Assembly: GCF_946481715.1 (NCBI RefSeq) | Contig: NZ_CAMLOV010000096.1 | Span: 1 to 20,422, forward strand | Reading direction: 5' to 3' | Length of the DNA stretch: 20,422 bases | Source of the DNA: an uncultured Mucilaginibacter sp. | GTDB taxonomy: Bacteria > Bacteroidota > Bacteroidia > Sphingobacteriales > Sphingobacteriaceae | Shown: piece after piece, positions 13,419 to 20,422 of the stretch | Position numbering within the stretch: the stretch's first letter is position 1 | Layout of the letters: each line of letters begins with the position of its first letter | Notes under the pieces: model-generated | Database searches by the model: none | The model's input: only the letters and a program-made list of their open reading frames with translations | What the model was told of the DNA's origin: nothing | Program-made: the position numbers and the translations under genes

Positions 13419-13931
13419 TTAACGGCCCGATGCAACTCCCCAATAGCAACTGTTTCTTATTTTTTTGAGGGCGTTAGTATCGGTTTTTACTTCTGTTTTG
13501 GTGTTAGCCGCTACAAAATAAAGCTTCGCGGATTTGTTATCATATATATAGGATGATATTTTGTGCGGTTTTGGCAATTTATCTATAACGTCTACCCGTA
13601 AAGCGTTGGTTGCTTTAACGTTGCTAACGGTATCCTGCGGCTCGGTTGTTTTAACATAATTTACGATGTATTTCACATCCTTTTCTGTCAAAATTGCCTT
13701 TTTATAATTGTCGTCGGCTTGCACAACAGCTATCAGGCATTTAATGCATGGCTCGGCTATGGTGGCGTTACCATAATTTTTATTTGGGTTGTTTATGACG
13801 CTGTCATTTTTATTGTTTACCACAACGGTTGTTTTTGATACGGTATCAGATACAGGCTTGGGCTTGTTGCCGTTGCAGGCGGTAAAAATAATTAAGGCAA
13901 TTGCTGGGACTAAAAGTGTAGAACGTTTCAT
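13419..13931 (-). CDS. Hypothetical lipoprotein with a CxxC motif
   Basis: I do not recognise a family. The 170-aa protein has a lipoprotein signal with lipobox FTAC (Cys19), then a Lys/Asn/Thr/Val-rich linker (about 20-58). A compact region follows with PCIKC (Cys62 and Cys65), a predicted helical stretch up to about residue 95, a basic VDVIDKLPKPHKISSYIYD segment and a C-terminal Cys162. The spaced cysteines could form disulfides or bind a metal, but nothing proves it. The mature part is probably anchored in the envelope. It stands alone between GSII and mqo with gaps on both sides. Confidence 0.75.
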   Translation of the reverse strand: MKRSTLLVPAIALIIFTACNGNKPKPVSDTVSKTTVVVNNKNDSVINNPNKNYGNATIAEPCIKCLIAVVQADDNYKKAILTEKDVKYIVNYVKTTEPQDTVSNVKATNALRVDVIDKLPKPHKISSYIYDNKSAKLYFVAANTKTEVKTDTNALKKIRNSCYWGVASGR

Positions 13932-14228
13932 AATCGACGGTTATACCTATATATACAGTTGAGCCATTATTTTGTGTGGGTCTTGGTAGTACATTGAATT
14001 GCTCACCCCAACGGTGTGATATTAAATTATTTGTTTAAACGTTTTTATGGCGGTATTTTTCAGCAAAATTTATTAAAATTGCCCGATTTATGGTTTTACA
14101 CCTCCCTCCCGGCAAATGCTTCGACGTTTTGCTTTAAAGTGTAAAAATTTTATCATTATTAGTTTACAACAAAGGTTTCATCGGGCAAACAATTTTATTT
14201 GAATGTACCTTTAGCATTCAATAGTATC
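13932..14228. other. Intergenic region between the lipoprotein and mqo
   Basis: This stretch of about 297 nt holds the divergent promoters of the lipoprotein and mqo genes. It contains ATTTGTTTAAACGTTTTT, a T-rich patch, and an 8-bp inverted pair TTTTACAC/GTGTAAAA (14094-14101 and 14139-14146). A TACCTTTA at 14205-14212, 17 nt before the mqo ATG, is a near match to TAnnTTTG. I see no gene or convincing RNA structure. Confidence 0.45.
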
Positions 14229-15728
14229 ATGAGTAATAGTAGCAAGGTTTCAAATACAACGGTTGATGTGGTTTTGGTTGGCGCAGGTATCATGAGTGCC
14301 ACACTTGGGGTAATGCTTAAAGAGCTGCAGCCCGATCTTTCGATAGAAATATTTGAACGGCTGGATACTATTGCCGCCGAAAGCTCTGATGCCATGAATA
14401 ACGCCGGCACCGGCCACTCTGCTTTTTGCGAGCTGAATTACACCCCACAAAAAAAAGATGGCAGCGTTTCTGCGGAAAAAGCCGTGCAAATTGCCGAGCA
14501 GTTTGAAATAACCAAAGAGTTTTGGGCACACCTGGTAGAAAACAAATTTGTTGGCCAGCCTCAAACTTTCATCAGCAAAACACCTCACATTAGTTTTGTT
14601 TGGGGGGCTGATAATGTTGATTACCTTAAAAAGCGTTACGAAGCCATGGCCAAGCATCACTTTTTTAAGGACATGGAGTATTCTGAGAACCACGAGCAGC
14701 TAAAAAAATGGATGCCACTGGTAATGGAAGGGCGCGAAGACAGCCAGACAGTAGCCGGCAGCTTTATGGATATTGGTACAGATGTTAATTTTGGCGCCCT
14801 TACCCGCAAACTGTTTAACTGGCTGATAGCGCAACCTAAAGTTAGCCTTTGGCCTAACCACGACGTTGCCGATATTAAACGCAATAAAGATAACACCTGG
14901 TGCATTAAAGTAGCCGATAAAGCAAGCGGGCAAAAACGCAAATTGAACGCCAAATTTGTGTTTGTTGGCGCGGGCGGTGGTGCTTTGCCCCTGCTGCAAA
15001 AGTCGGGTATTGCTGAGAGCAAAGGCTTTGGCGGTTTCCCGGTGAGTGGGCAATGGCTGGTGTGTAATAACCCGGCGGTTGTGGCAAGGCACAATTCAAA
15101 AGTATATGGCAAAGCATCTGTTGGTGCGCCACCAATGTCGGTACCGCATTTGGATACCAGGATGATAGATGGCAAGAAAGCTTTGCTTTTTGGCCCTTAT
15201 GCCGGTTTCTCTACCCGTTTCCTCAAAAAAGGCTCGCTGCTGGATTTGTTTGGCTCCATCAAGCTAAACAATTTGCTGCCGTTGTTAGCTGTTGGGCGCG
15301 ATAACTGGGATTTGACAAAATACCTGATTGGCCAAGTGCTGCAATCACCAGCCGACCGGCTGAAAGCCTTGCAGGAATATTTCCCGGCGGCCGAAGCAAA
15401 AGACTGGGAATTGGAGGTTGCAGGCCAGCGCGTACAGGTAATAAAAAAAGATGCAAATCATACAGGCGTATTGCAGTTTGGCACCGAAGTGGTAACCTCT
15501 GCCGATGGCAGCATTTCCGCCTTATTGGGTGCATCGCCGGGGGCATCAACATCGGTACCTATTATGGTAGAACTGATTGAGCGCTGCTTTAAAGACAAGG
15601 CAAAATCACCGGAGTGGCAGGCCAAGCTAAAGCAAATGATACCATCCTACGGGCAATCGCTTGCCAAAGATGAGGCATTAGCTGATGCTACACGGGCTAG
15701 GACGAGTAAGGTGTTGGGGTTGGTTTAA
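14229..15728 (+). CDS. mqo: Malate:quinone oxidoreductase
   Basis: Mqo is a peripheral-membrane FAD enzyme that oxidises malate to oxaloacetate and passes electrons to the quinone pool, in place of or beside NAD-malate dehydrogenase. The start chosen is the ATG at 14229 (499 aa, MSNSSKV); the longer frame needs a TTG at 14199. The FAD-binding loop [10 protein letters not shown] is at residues 14-23, followed by an acidic FERLD strand end and the [17 protein letters not shown] segment characteristic of Mqo. Later come [39 protein letters not shown] and [11 protein letters not shown] near the C-terminus. It is monocistronic and converges on the TonB-C gene with a 13-nt gap. Confidence 0.96.
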   Translation: MSNSSKVSNTTVDVVLVGAGIMSATLGVMLKELQPDLSIEIFERLDTIAAESSDAMNNAGTGHSAFCELNYTPQKKDGSVSAEKAVQIAEQFEITKEFWAHLVENKFVGQPQTFISKTPHISFVWGADNVDYLKKRYEAMAKHHFFKDMEYSENHEQLKKWMPLVMEGREDSQTVAGSFMDIGTDVNFGALTRKLFNWLIAQPKVSLWPNHDVADIKRNKDNTWCIKVADKASGQKRKLNAKFVFVGAGGGALPLLQKSGIAESKGFGGFPVSGQWLVCNNPAVVARHNSKVYGKASVGAPPMSVPHLDTRMIDGKKALLFGPYAGFSTRFLKKGSLLDLFGSIKLNNLLPLLAVGRDNWDLTKYLIGQVLQSPADRLKALQEYFPAAEAKDWELEVAGQRVQVIKKDANHTGVLQFGTEVVTSADGSISALLGASPGASTSVPIMVELIERCFKDKAKSPEWQAKLKQMIPSYGQSLAKDEALADATRARTSKVLGLV

Positions 15729-15741
15729 TACCCCTATCCCG

Positions 15742-16710
15742 TCAATCATTTGCAATTGCGAAAGCAACAGGCACACTAAACTGAGTACGGACAGCTAAGC
15801 CATATTTTTTCCCGGGAAACCATTTGGGTGATAATTTTAAGGCCCGCAAAGCCTCTTCGGAAAGTCCGCCGGGTAAGCCTCTTAAAACCTTGATATCAGA
15901 TAATGAGCCATCTTTTTCAACAATAAACGTCAATATGATTCGCCCCTGGATCTTTTTCTCAAACGCTTCTTTCGGATATCTGATACTCCTCGCCAAATAG
16001 TAGTTAAAGTCAGCGTTCTTTATGTTGAACGATGGAGGGGTTTCTAAACCGGACGTATAAACACGGTTGCTGATAATCATCGGCAGGTCACCGGATACAA
16101 ACTCCCCTTTATTAAATATCCCCTTACGCAAAACCCCTGTACTATCGGTGCCGGTCCATTCGCCTTCTTCCAGGCCATTTTCAATATGCCCTTCGCAAAC
16201 TTTGCTAAAATCTTCATCAAATTTTATCCAGGTGCCTTTACCATCCTGGGCCAGTAGGTTTCCTATAGAGTCGCGGCATTCTATCAAAGAGATTTTAGTT
16301 TCGAATGCGTATTGTGTTGGTGTACCAGCTATCACATGTTTCACCATGGTATAAGGTTTTCCATTCGGATAAAGTTGCATATCATCACCAATCAGTTGCC
16401 CCTTCTCATAGTTGGTTATGCTTTTTTTCTTTCCGTTTGGATAGAACTGCACACAACTACCCTGGGCATAAAGATTCTTATCCGAAAGGGACTTGCAAAT
16501 AAGTTTTGGCTTGCCGCTCATGTAAAAATCCTTCACCAAATACACGCCTACTTCTTCGGTAGTGCATATAGTGCGTATGGCAACAGCCTTGCTCACGCTA
16601 TCTGCCTCAGCGCCATATTTGTCCATATAGAAGGCAATGGTGTCCCTTTTTTGAGCACTAGAAACTATGGTGAACAACGAACAGGCAAATAGCAGCAGGA
16701 GTTTTTTCAT
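15742..16710 (-). CDS. Exported MORN-variant (YwqK-like) protein with C-terminal TonB domain
   Basis: The 322-aa protein begins with a signal peptide (about 1-19, ending VSSAQ). Residues from about 80 to 215 hold MORN-variant strands of the YPNGKKK/YPNGKP and GTW/GEWTGTDSTG type, as in YwqK-like proteins. The last 90 residues are a TonB C-terminal domain: SIRYPKEAFEKKIQGR, then IILTFIVEKDGSLSDIKV, EEALRALKLSPKWFPGKK and a final beta strand. TonB transmits energy to outer-membrane receptors, but this protein lacks the usual N-terminal membrane anchor, Pro-rich linker and nearby exbB/exbD. It may thus be a free periplasmic partner rather than a true energy transducer. It is monocistronic. Confidence 0.82.
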   Translation of the reverse strand: MKKLLLLFACSLFTIVSSAQKRDTIAFYMDKYGAEADSVSKAVAIRTICTTEEVGVYLVKDFYMSGKPKLICKSLSDKNLYAQGSCVQFYPNGKKKSITNYEKGQLIGDDMQLYPNGKPYTMVKHVIAGTPTQYAFETKISLIECRDSIGNLLAQDGKGTWIKFDEDFSKVCEGHIENGLEEGEWTGTDSTGVLRKGIFNKGEFVSGDLPMIISNRVYTSGLETPPSFNIKNADFNYYLARSIRYPKEAFEKKIQGRIILTFIVEKDGSLSDIKVLRGLPGGLSEEALRALKLSPKWFPGKKYGLAVRTQFSVPVAFAIAND

Positions 16711-16768
16711 CTAACAAGGGGCTGGTTAAATCAGCATTAAATATATAAAAATCATTTTATATGCAAAA

Positions 16769-16795
16769 CGGCCGGATCTTTTTACAACCCGGCCG
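16769..16795 (-). terminator. GC-rich hairpin, probable terminator of the M1 peptidase gene
   Basis: CGGCCGG (16769-16775) pairs perfectly with CCGGCCG (16789-16795) across a 13-nt loop. On the minus strand the stem is followed by TTTTG. It lies about 24 nt past the peptidase stop. The T-run is short, so efficiency is uncertain. Confidence 0.6.
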
Positions 16796-16818
16796 CTTCG
16801 ACTTCTGGTTACTTACAG

Positions 16819-19422
16819 CTATTTAAAATCCTCACCACTCACATTACTGTTCACCACCGCATCGGTCACTTTAAAATCGGCCTGGATACCTCCAACGAAT
16901 GTTTTTTCGGAGAATGGTATTTTTATGCCGGTGGCAATACCCTTGTAGTCGCTGTACTCGGTTGGAGAAGCATTGGCCACATCGGTAATGCGTTTTAATT
17001 TAAAACCGGTTTTAGGGTCGTAATAGTGTTTTACACGGATGCCTTCGGGGTTGGTAATGGTAACCAGGTACGCCAGTTGCCCGTTAACAACCTGCATCAT
17101 TGGTGCCAATTCCAGTTTATAACCCGTTTTGCCATATTCCAGCTCGGGGAAAAGCAGGTAGCGGTTGCGTAAGCGCGGAACTTCTTCCTTCGCAACCTTT
17201 ACATCATTGTTAAACTGTTTGGTGCGTACGCTATCGCCGTTAATAATGATGGAAGATAATACAAAGTTATTATACGAAGGCGCAATGATGTTTAGGTTGA
17301 ACTTATCCGGGGTTTTGTACTTGGCCGTCATTTTAACTTCTACGCCCTGGAAGGTCCCGTCCGATTTAACCGTCAGGTCTTTCACATCCTTCAATTTGCC
17401 TTCGCCGCCTACGGCACTTATATAAGCGTTTATCACATTATTTGCAGTAGTGCCTTTTGCAACCAGCTGGCCGCTTAGCGAATTGTTATCGGGGTTTACG
17501 TCCGGAAGCACATGGTCGGGGTCTAAAATAACATAGGCTATTTTTGAGGTTGATTTATATGGGAAGGTCCAGGTGTCGCCACGCTCCCAAACCTCCGCAG
17601 GTAATTTTACCGTTCCGCTTTTGCCGTTCTCTTCCATAATAAAGGCGGTAACCGGCATGGCCATCTCTTCCAGGTTCTCTATCGTTATCAACGATCCTTT
17701 TGTGGCATCGCTATCCTTGTAGTTTATTTCCTTTACGCCCTGGTCAAGTTTCCAGGTGGTCATAAACCATTCGTGCCAAAACCAGCTCAGGTCCTCCCCT
17801 GCTGCATTATCCATGCTATGGAAAAAATCCCATGGCGTAGGGTGTTTAAATGCCCAGCGTTTTATGTACGTACGGAAAGCATAATCAAACCGCTCTTCGC
17901 CCAATATTTGCTCGCGAAGTATCATCAGCCCCTGCGCAGGTTTTTCGTACGCAGCGTTGCCCAGGTAGTCGGTTTGGATCACGTCGGGGGTATTCATTAT
18001 CGCGTCGGCCTTGTCGCTAAATATATAGGGCGCGCCGCCTTGCACATCATCTTTGGTATAGTATTCCCCTTTGTTAAACTCTTTGGTATCTACCTTATTA
18101 ATAAAGGTGTTAAAGCCTTCGTCCATCCAGGCATATTTGCGCTCGTTAGAGCCTACGATCATCGGGAACCAGTTGTGGCCAAACTCGTGGTTGGTAACGT
18201 CCCACAAACCGCCGCCCTGGCTTTCGTGGCTGCAAAATACAATGCCGGGGTATTCCATACCGCTTACCGGCCCGCCTACGTTGGTAGCTACGGGGTAAGT
18301 ATATTCAAACCATTTGCCCGAGTATAGTTCAATAGCAGCTTTTACATATTCGGTAGAGCGGCCATAAGCGCCCTCGCCACCGCTTGCTATAGGGTATACA
18401 GATTGCGCCAAGGCTTTTTTACCGTTGGAGAGGTTGATGCGCGCGGCATTCCATACAAAGGCCTTTGAGGCAGCCCAGGCTACATCCCTTGCATTTTTAC
18501 AGAAGAAGTGCCAGGTAAGCGTTGGCTTTTTTACATAAGCATTGCCGCCAACAACTTCTGCCGAATCTTTTATCATTACGGTTTTATCGCTGGCTTTGGC
18601 AAGCGCAAGGCGTTTTAAGGCGGTTGGGGTAAGCACTTCGGTTGGGTTTACCAATTCGCCCGAGCCTACCAGTACGAGGCTTGCGGGTGCAGTAATGGTA
18701 TAATCAAAATTACCGTACTCCAGGTAAAACTCCGATGAACCTAAATAAGGGATAGTATTCCAGCCGCTTACATCGTCATAAACTTCCATACGCGGGTACC
18801 ATTGCGCAATATCGTAAACCCAGCCCTGTGGTGTTTTTAAACGGCCGGTACGGTCGGTGCCATACTCTGCAATATCGTAAGCGTAGTCTATTTTTATTTG
18901 CAGTTTGGCGCCGTTTGCCCTTAAAGTATCCTTAAGGCGTAATTGCATACGCGTATCGTTCACAATAAAATTAGCTTTCTCGGCCTTGCCTTTATTTAAC
19001 AGGCTTATGCCCTTTATTTCGTAGCCTTTTGTAAAGCCAGTGTTGGCAAAGCGGCCGCCGGCTACAACGCTTGTTGCCTGCCCGCGCGAGTCTTCGCGGT
19101 AAATGTTTTGGTCGGCTTGCAGCCATAAAAAGTTTAATGCATCCGGGCTGTTATTGGTATAGGTGATGGTTACGCTGCCGCTTATGCGGTGCTTAAGGGT
19201 ATCAAGCGTTACATCAATTTTATAATCGGCGTGGTTTTGCCAGTATTTGGCCCCCGGCGCGCCCGAAGCAGAGCGGTATACATTCCCTTTCTCGGGGTAA
19301 AACAGCGGGTTAAATACTTTATGCTGGTCGTATTTTGATGCAGGTTTATCTGTGTTTTGGGCTTTTGCCGTGTAAGTATAAACGGCCAGGAGCAGCAAGA
19401 GTGCTTTTTGAAAATTCTTCAT
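16819..19422 (-). CDS. Exported M1 family metallopeptidase (aminopeptidase N-like)
   Basis: This is a zinc aminopeptidase of clan MA(E). The signal peptide covers about residues 1-21 (ending TAKAQ). The M1 N-terminal beta-saddle domain follows, then the catalytic domain with an SGMEYP substrate-binding motif in place of GAMEN. The zinc site is H412-E-F-G-H416 with Glu435 eighteen residues further on (WMDEGF), the exact HExxH-x18-E spacing. A transition-state-type Tyr is expected after it. From about residue 600 to 867 comes a beta-rich C-terminal extension that includes segments like LolA/outer-membrane lipoprotein-sorting-type domains ([20 protein letters not shown]). It probably digests peptides in the periplasm or outside. 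It is transcribed alone, divergent from the GT2 gene. Confidence 0.92.
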   Translation of the reverse strand: MKNFQKALLLLLAVYTYTAKAQNTDKPASKYDQHKVFNPLFYPEKGNVYRSASGAPGAKYWQNHADYKIDVTLDTLKHRISGSVTITYTNNSPDALNFLWLQADQNIYREDSRGQATSVVAGGRFANTGFTKGYEIKGISLLNKGKAEKANFIVNDTRMQLRLKDTLRANGAKLQIKIDYAYDIAEYGTDRTGRLKTPQGWVYDIAQWYPRMEVYDDVSGWNTIPYLGSSEFYLEYGNFDYTITAPASLVLVGSGELVNPTEVLTPTALKRLALAKASDKTVMIKDSAEVVGGNAYVKKPTLTWHFFCKNARDVAWAASKAFVWNAARINLSNGKKALAQSVYPIASGGEGAYGRSTEYVKAAIELYSGKWFEYTYPVATNVGGPVSGMEYPGIVFCSHESQGGGLWDVTNHEFGHNWFPMIVGSNERKYAWMDEGFNTFINKVDTKEFNKGEYYTKDDVQGGAPYIFSDKADAIMNTPDVIQTDYLGNAAYEKPAQGLMILREQILGEERFDYAFRTYIKRWAFKHPTPWDFFHSMDNAAGEDLSWFWHEWFMTTWKLDQGVKEINYKDSDATKGSLITIENLEEMAMPVTAFIMEENGKSGTVKLPAEVWERGDTWTFPYKSTSKIAYVILDPDHVLPDVNPDNNSLSGQLVAKGTTANNVINAYISAVGGEGKLKDVKDLTVKSDGTFQGVEVKMTAKYKTPDKFNLNIIAPSYNNFVLSSIIINGDSVRTKQFNNDVKVAKEEVPRLRNRYLLFPELEYGKTGYKLELAPMMQVVNGQLAYLVTITNPEGIRVKHYYDPKTGFKLKRITDVANASPTEYSDYKGIATGIKIPFSEKTFVGGIQADFKVTDAVVNSNVSGEDFK

Positions 19423-19517
19423 TTGCAGGTGTATGATTTAAAGGCTAATATATTGCTTTTTTAGAAACGGGTACGCTATTATCTGCATATGGGCGTTAAA
19501 CCCATGCCTATTTTTTA

Positions 19518-19525
19518 TATTTTTG
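19518..19525 (+). promoter_or_regulatory. Candidate -7 element (TATTTTTG) for the GT2 gene
   Basis: TATTTTTG fits TAnnTTTG and would start a transcript about 50 nt before the GT2 ATG. No clear TTTG is seen at the -33 distance, so support is weak. Confidence 0.3.
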
Positions 19526-19580
19526 CGCTAATGCCGTTTGGCCTGTTTGTGCCGGCGTGTATTTTTTCTTTTCCTAATAA

Positions 19581-20422
19581 ATGGATATATCAGTTGTAGT
19601 ACCGCTGTATGATGAAGTAGAATCGTTGCCTGAGCTTACCTCGTGGATAAGCAAAGTAATGCACGATAACCGTTATACTTACGAGATAATTTTAGTTGAC
19701 GACGGCAGCAGGGATGGATCGTGGGATATGATCCTGAAGCTGAAGGAGGGTAACCCGCACATCAGGGGTATTAAATTCCGCCGTAATTATGGCAAATCTG
19801 CCGCGCTAAACATCGGTTTTGAGGCAACAAAAGGGGATGTTATTATTACCATGGATGCCGACCTGCAGGATAGCCCCGACGAAATACCCGGGCTTTACCG
19901 AAGAATTACGGAAGATAACTACGACCTGGTATCGGGCTGGAAGGCAAAGCGCTACGACCCGCTGAGCAAAACCCTGCCAACCAAGCTATTTAACGCCGCC
20001 ACCCGCAAAATGAGCGGCATCCCCAACCTGCACGATTTTAACTGCGGGCTAAAGGCTTACCGCAAAGCGGTGGTAAAAAACATAGAAGTTTACGGCGAAA
20101 TGCATCGCTATATACCTGTATTGGCCAAATGGGCAGGCTTTACCAAAATTGGCGAACAGGTAGTTGAGCACCGCGCACGTAAATATGGCAAAACCAAATT
20201 TGGCATGAGCCGCTTTGTAAACGGTTTTCTTGATCTGTTATCGATATTCTTCGTAGGCAAATTCGGCAAACGCCCTATGCACTTTTTTGGCGCCATGGGC
20301 ACGTTGAGTTTCCTAACGGGGCTAATTATAGCCATATGGTTAAGCAGCGAAAAGCTTTATCTTATTGCACACGGGTTGCATTACCGCGACATTACCGACA
20401 ACCCTTTATTTTACATAGCCAT
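19581..20422 (+). CDS. Family 2 glycosyltransferase, DPM1/GtrB-like (partial, 3' end outside window)
   Basis: The frame is open from the ATG at 19581 to the window end (280 codons). It begins MDISVVVPLYDEVESLP, the standard GT2 nucleotide-sugar-binding start. DDGS is at 40-43, the metal-binding DAD at 92-94 and LQDSPDEIP directly after, as in polyprenyl-phosphate glycosyltransferases of the DPM1/GtrB/ArnC type. HDFNCGLKAYR and RKYGKTKFG follow, and a hydrophobic segment at about 233-254 looks like the first of the usual two C-terminal membrane helices. Such enzymes load a sugar on an undecaprenyl carrier or modify cell-surface glycans. It is divergent from the M1 peptidase. No Shine-Dalgarno is seen. 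Confidence 0.9.
   Translation, partial: MDISVVVPLYDEVESLPELTSWISKVMHDNRYTYEIILVDDGSRDGSWDMILKLKEGNPHIRGIKFRRNYGKSAALNIGFEATKGDVIITMDADLQDSPDEIPGLYRRITEDNYDLVSGWKAKRYDPLSKTLPTKLFNAATRKMSGIPNLHDFNCGLKAYRKAVVKNIEVYGEMHRYIPVLAKWAGFTKIGEQVVEHRARKYGKTKFGMSRFVNGFLDLLSIFFVGKFGKRPMHFFGAMGTLSFLTGLIIAIWLSSEKLYLIAHGLHYRDITDNPLFYIA

Noticed and set aside
14094..14146. TTTTACAC/GTGTAAAA inverted pair upstream of mqo
   Set aside because: It is an 8-bp A/T-rich match across 37 nt in AT-rich DNA, easily due to chance; it is mentioned only in the region entry.
14199..14228. Extended mqo start at TTG 14199
   Set aside because: The ATG at 14229 is a stronger start, and the extension covers the probable promoter/leader.
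14250..15552. Long minus-strand frames opposite mqo, up to 172 aa
   Set aside because: Composition is typical of antisense frames, there is no family similarity, and the mqo reading on the other strand is unambiguous.
17773..18327. 184-aa plus-strand frame inside the M1 peptidase gene
   Set aside because: It lies opposite the zinc-site coding region and has no domain; it is a shadow frame.
19487..19516. Small hairpin ATGGG/CCCAT followed by a T-run before the GT2 gene
   Set aside because: The stem is only 5 bp and no plus-strand gene ends upstream, so it is not called a terminator.

Overview
The window looks like a chromosomal segment of a Bacteroidota bacterium, most likely Sphingobacteriaceae (Mucilaginibacter/Pedobacter-like). 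This rests on gene content and style: a eukaryote-type (GSII) glutamine synthetase, malate:quinone oxidoreductase, secreted GH43 and lipoprotein mutarotase, a TonB-C/MORN protein, an exported M1 peptidase, mostly absent Shine-Dalgarno sequences, and AT-rich intergenic DNA filled with short degenerate repeats. The genus is an inference.

Layout. Positions 1-54 hold the 3' end of moaE (+). Positions 89-5085 hold a five-gene molybdenum-cofactor operon on the minus strand, in the order moaA, moeA, moaC, mobA, moeB. Positions 5341-8444 hold a minus-strand carbohydrate cluster: HAD-IIA phosphatase, GH43 glycosidase, aldose 1-epimerase lipoprotein. Positions 8631-9710 encode an APH-like kinase. Positions 9744-10225 hold a compact unit in which a frameshifted GxxExxY (PD-(D/E)XK-like) gene is bracketed by 41-42 nt inverted repeats. 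Positions 10236-13133 hold three glutamine or gamma-glutamyl genes: a PuuA-like GS homologue (-), a gamma-glutamylcyclotransferase-like protein (+) and GSII (-). After these come an orphan lipoprotein (-), mqo (+), a MORN/TonB-C protein (-), a large M1 aminopeptidase (-) and the start of a GT2 glycosyltransferase (+) cut by the window end.

How the genes work together. The Moco operon covers cPMP formation (MoaA, MoaC), adenylation/sulfuration (MoeB-rhodanese), molybdate insertion (MoeA) and nucleotide attachment (MobA). MoaE, the molybdopterin synthase large subunit, lies convergently next door. The GH43 enzyme would release arabinose- or xylose-type sugars, which the mutarotase would process.

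The most unusual feature is the intergenic DNA. Four families of short-period degenerate repeats are present: AATCGGTGTAATC-type at 57-80 and 2751-2876, CACGAATT-type at 5096-5335, GTTRAAAA-type at 8510-8640, and CTCTGCG-type at 9744-9784 and 10184-10225. They touch gene ends. One supplies the moaC start codon, one supplies the stop codon of the GxxExxY gene, and one lies just beyond an apparently clipped MoeB rhodanese domain. The GxxExxY nuclease-like gene framed by inverted CTCTGCG repeats is the best candidate for an undescribed mobile or repeat-maintenance system.
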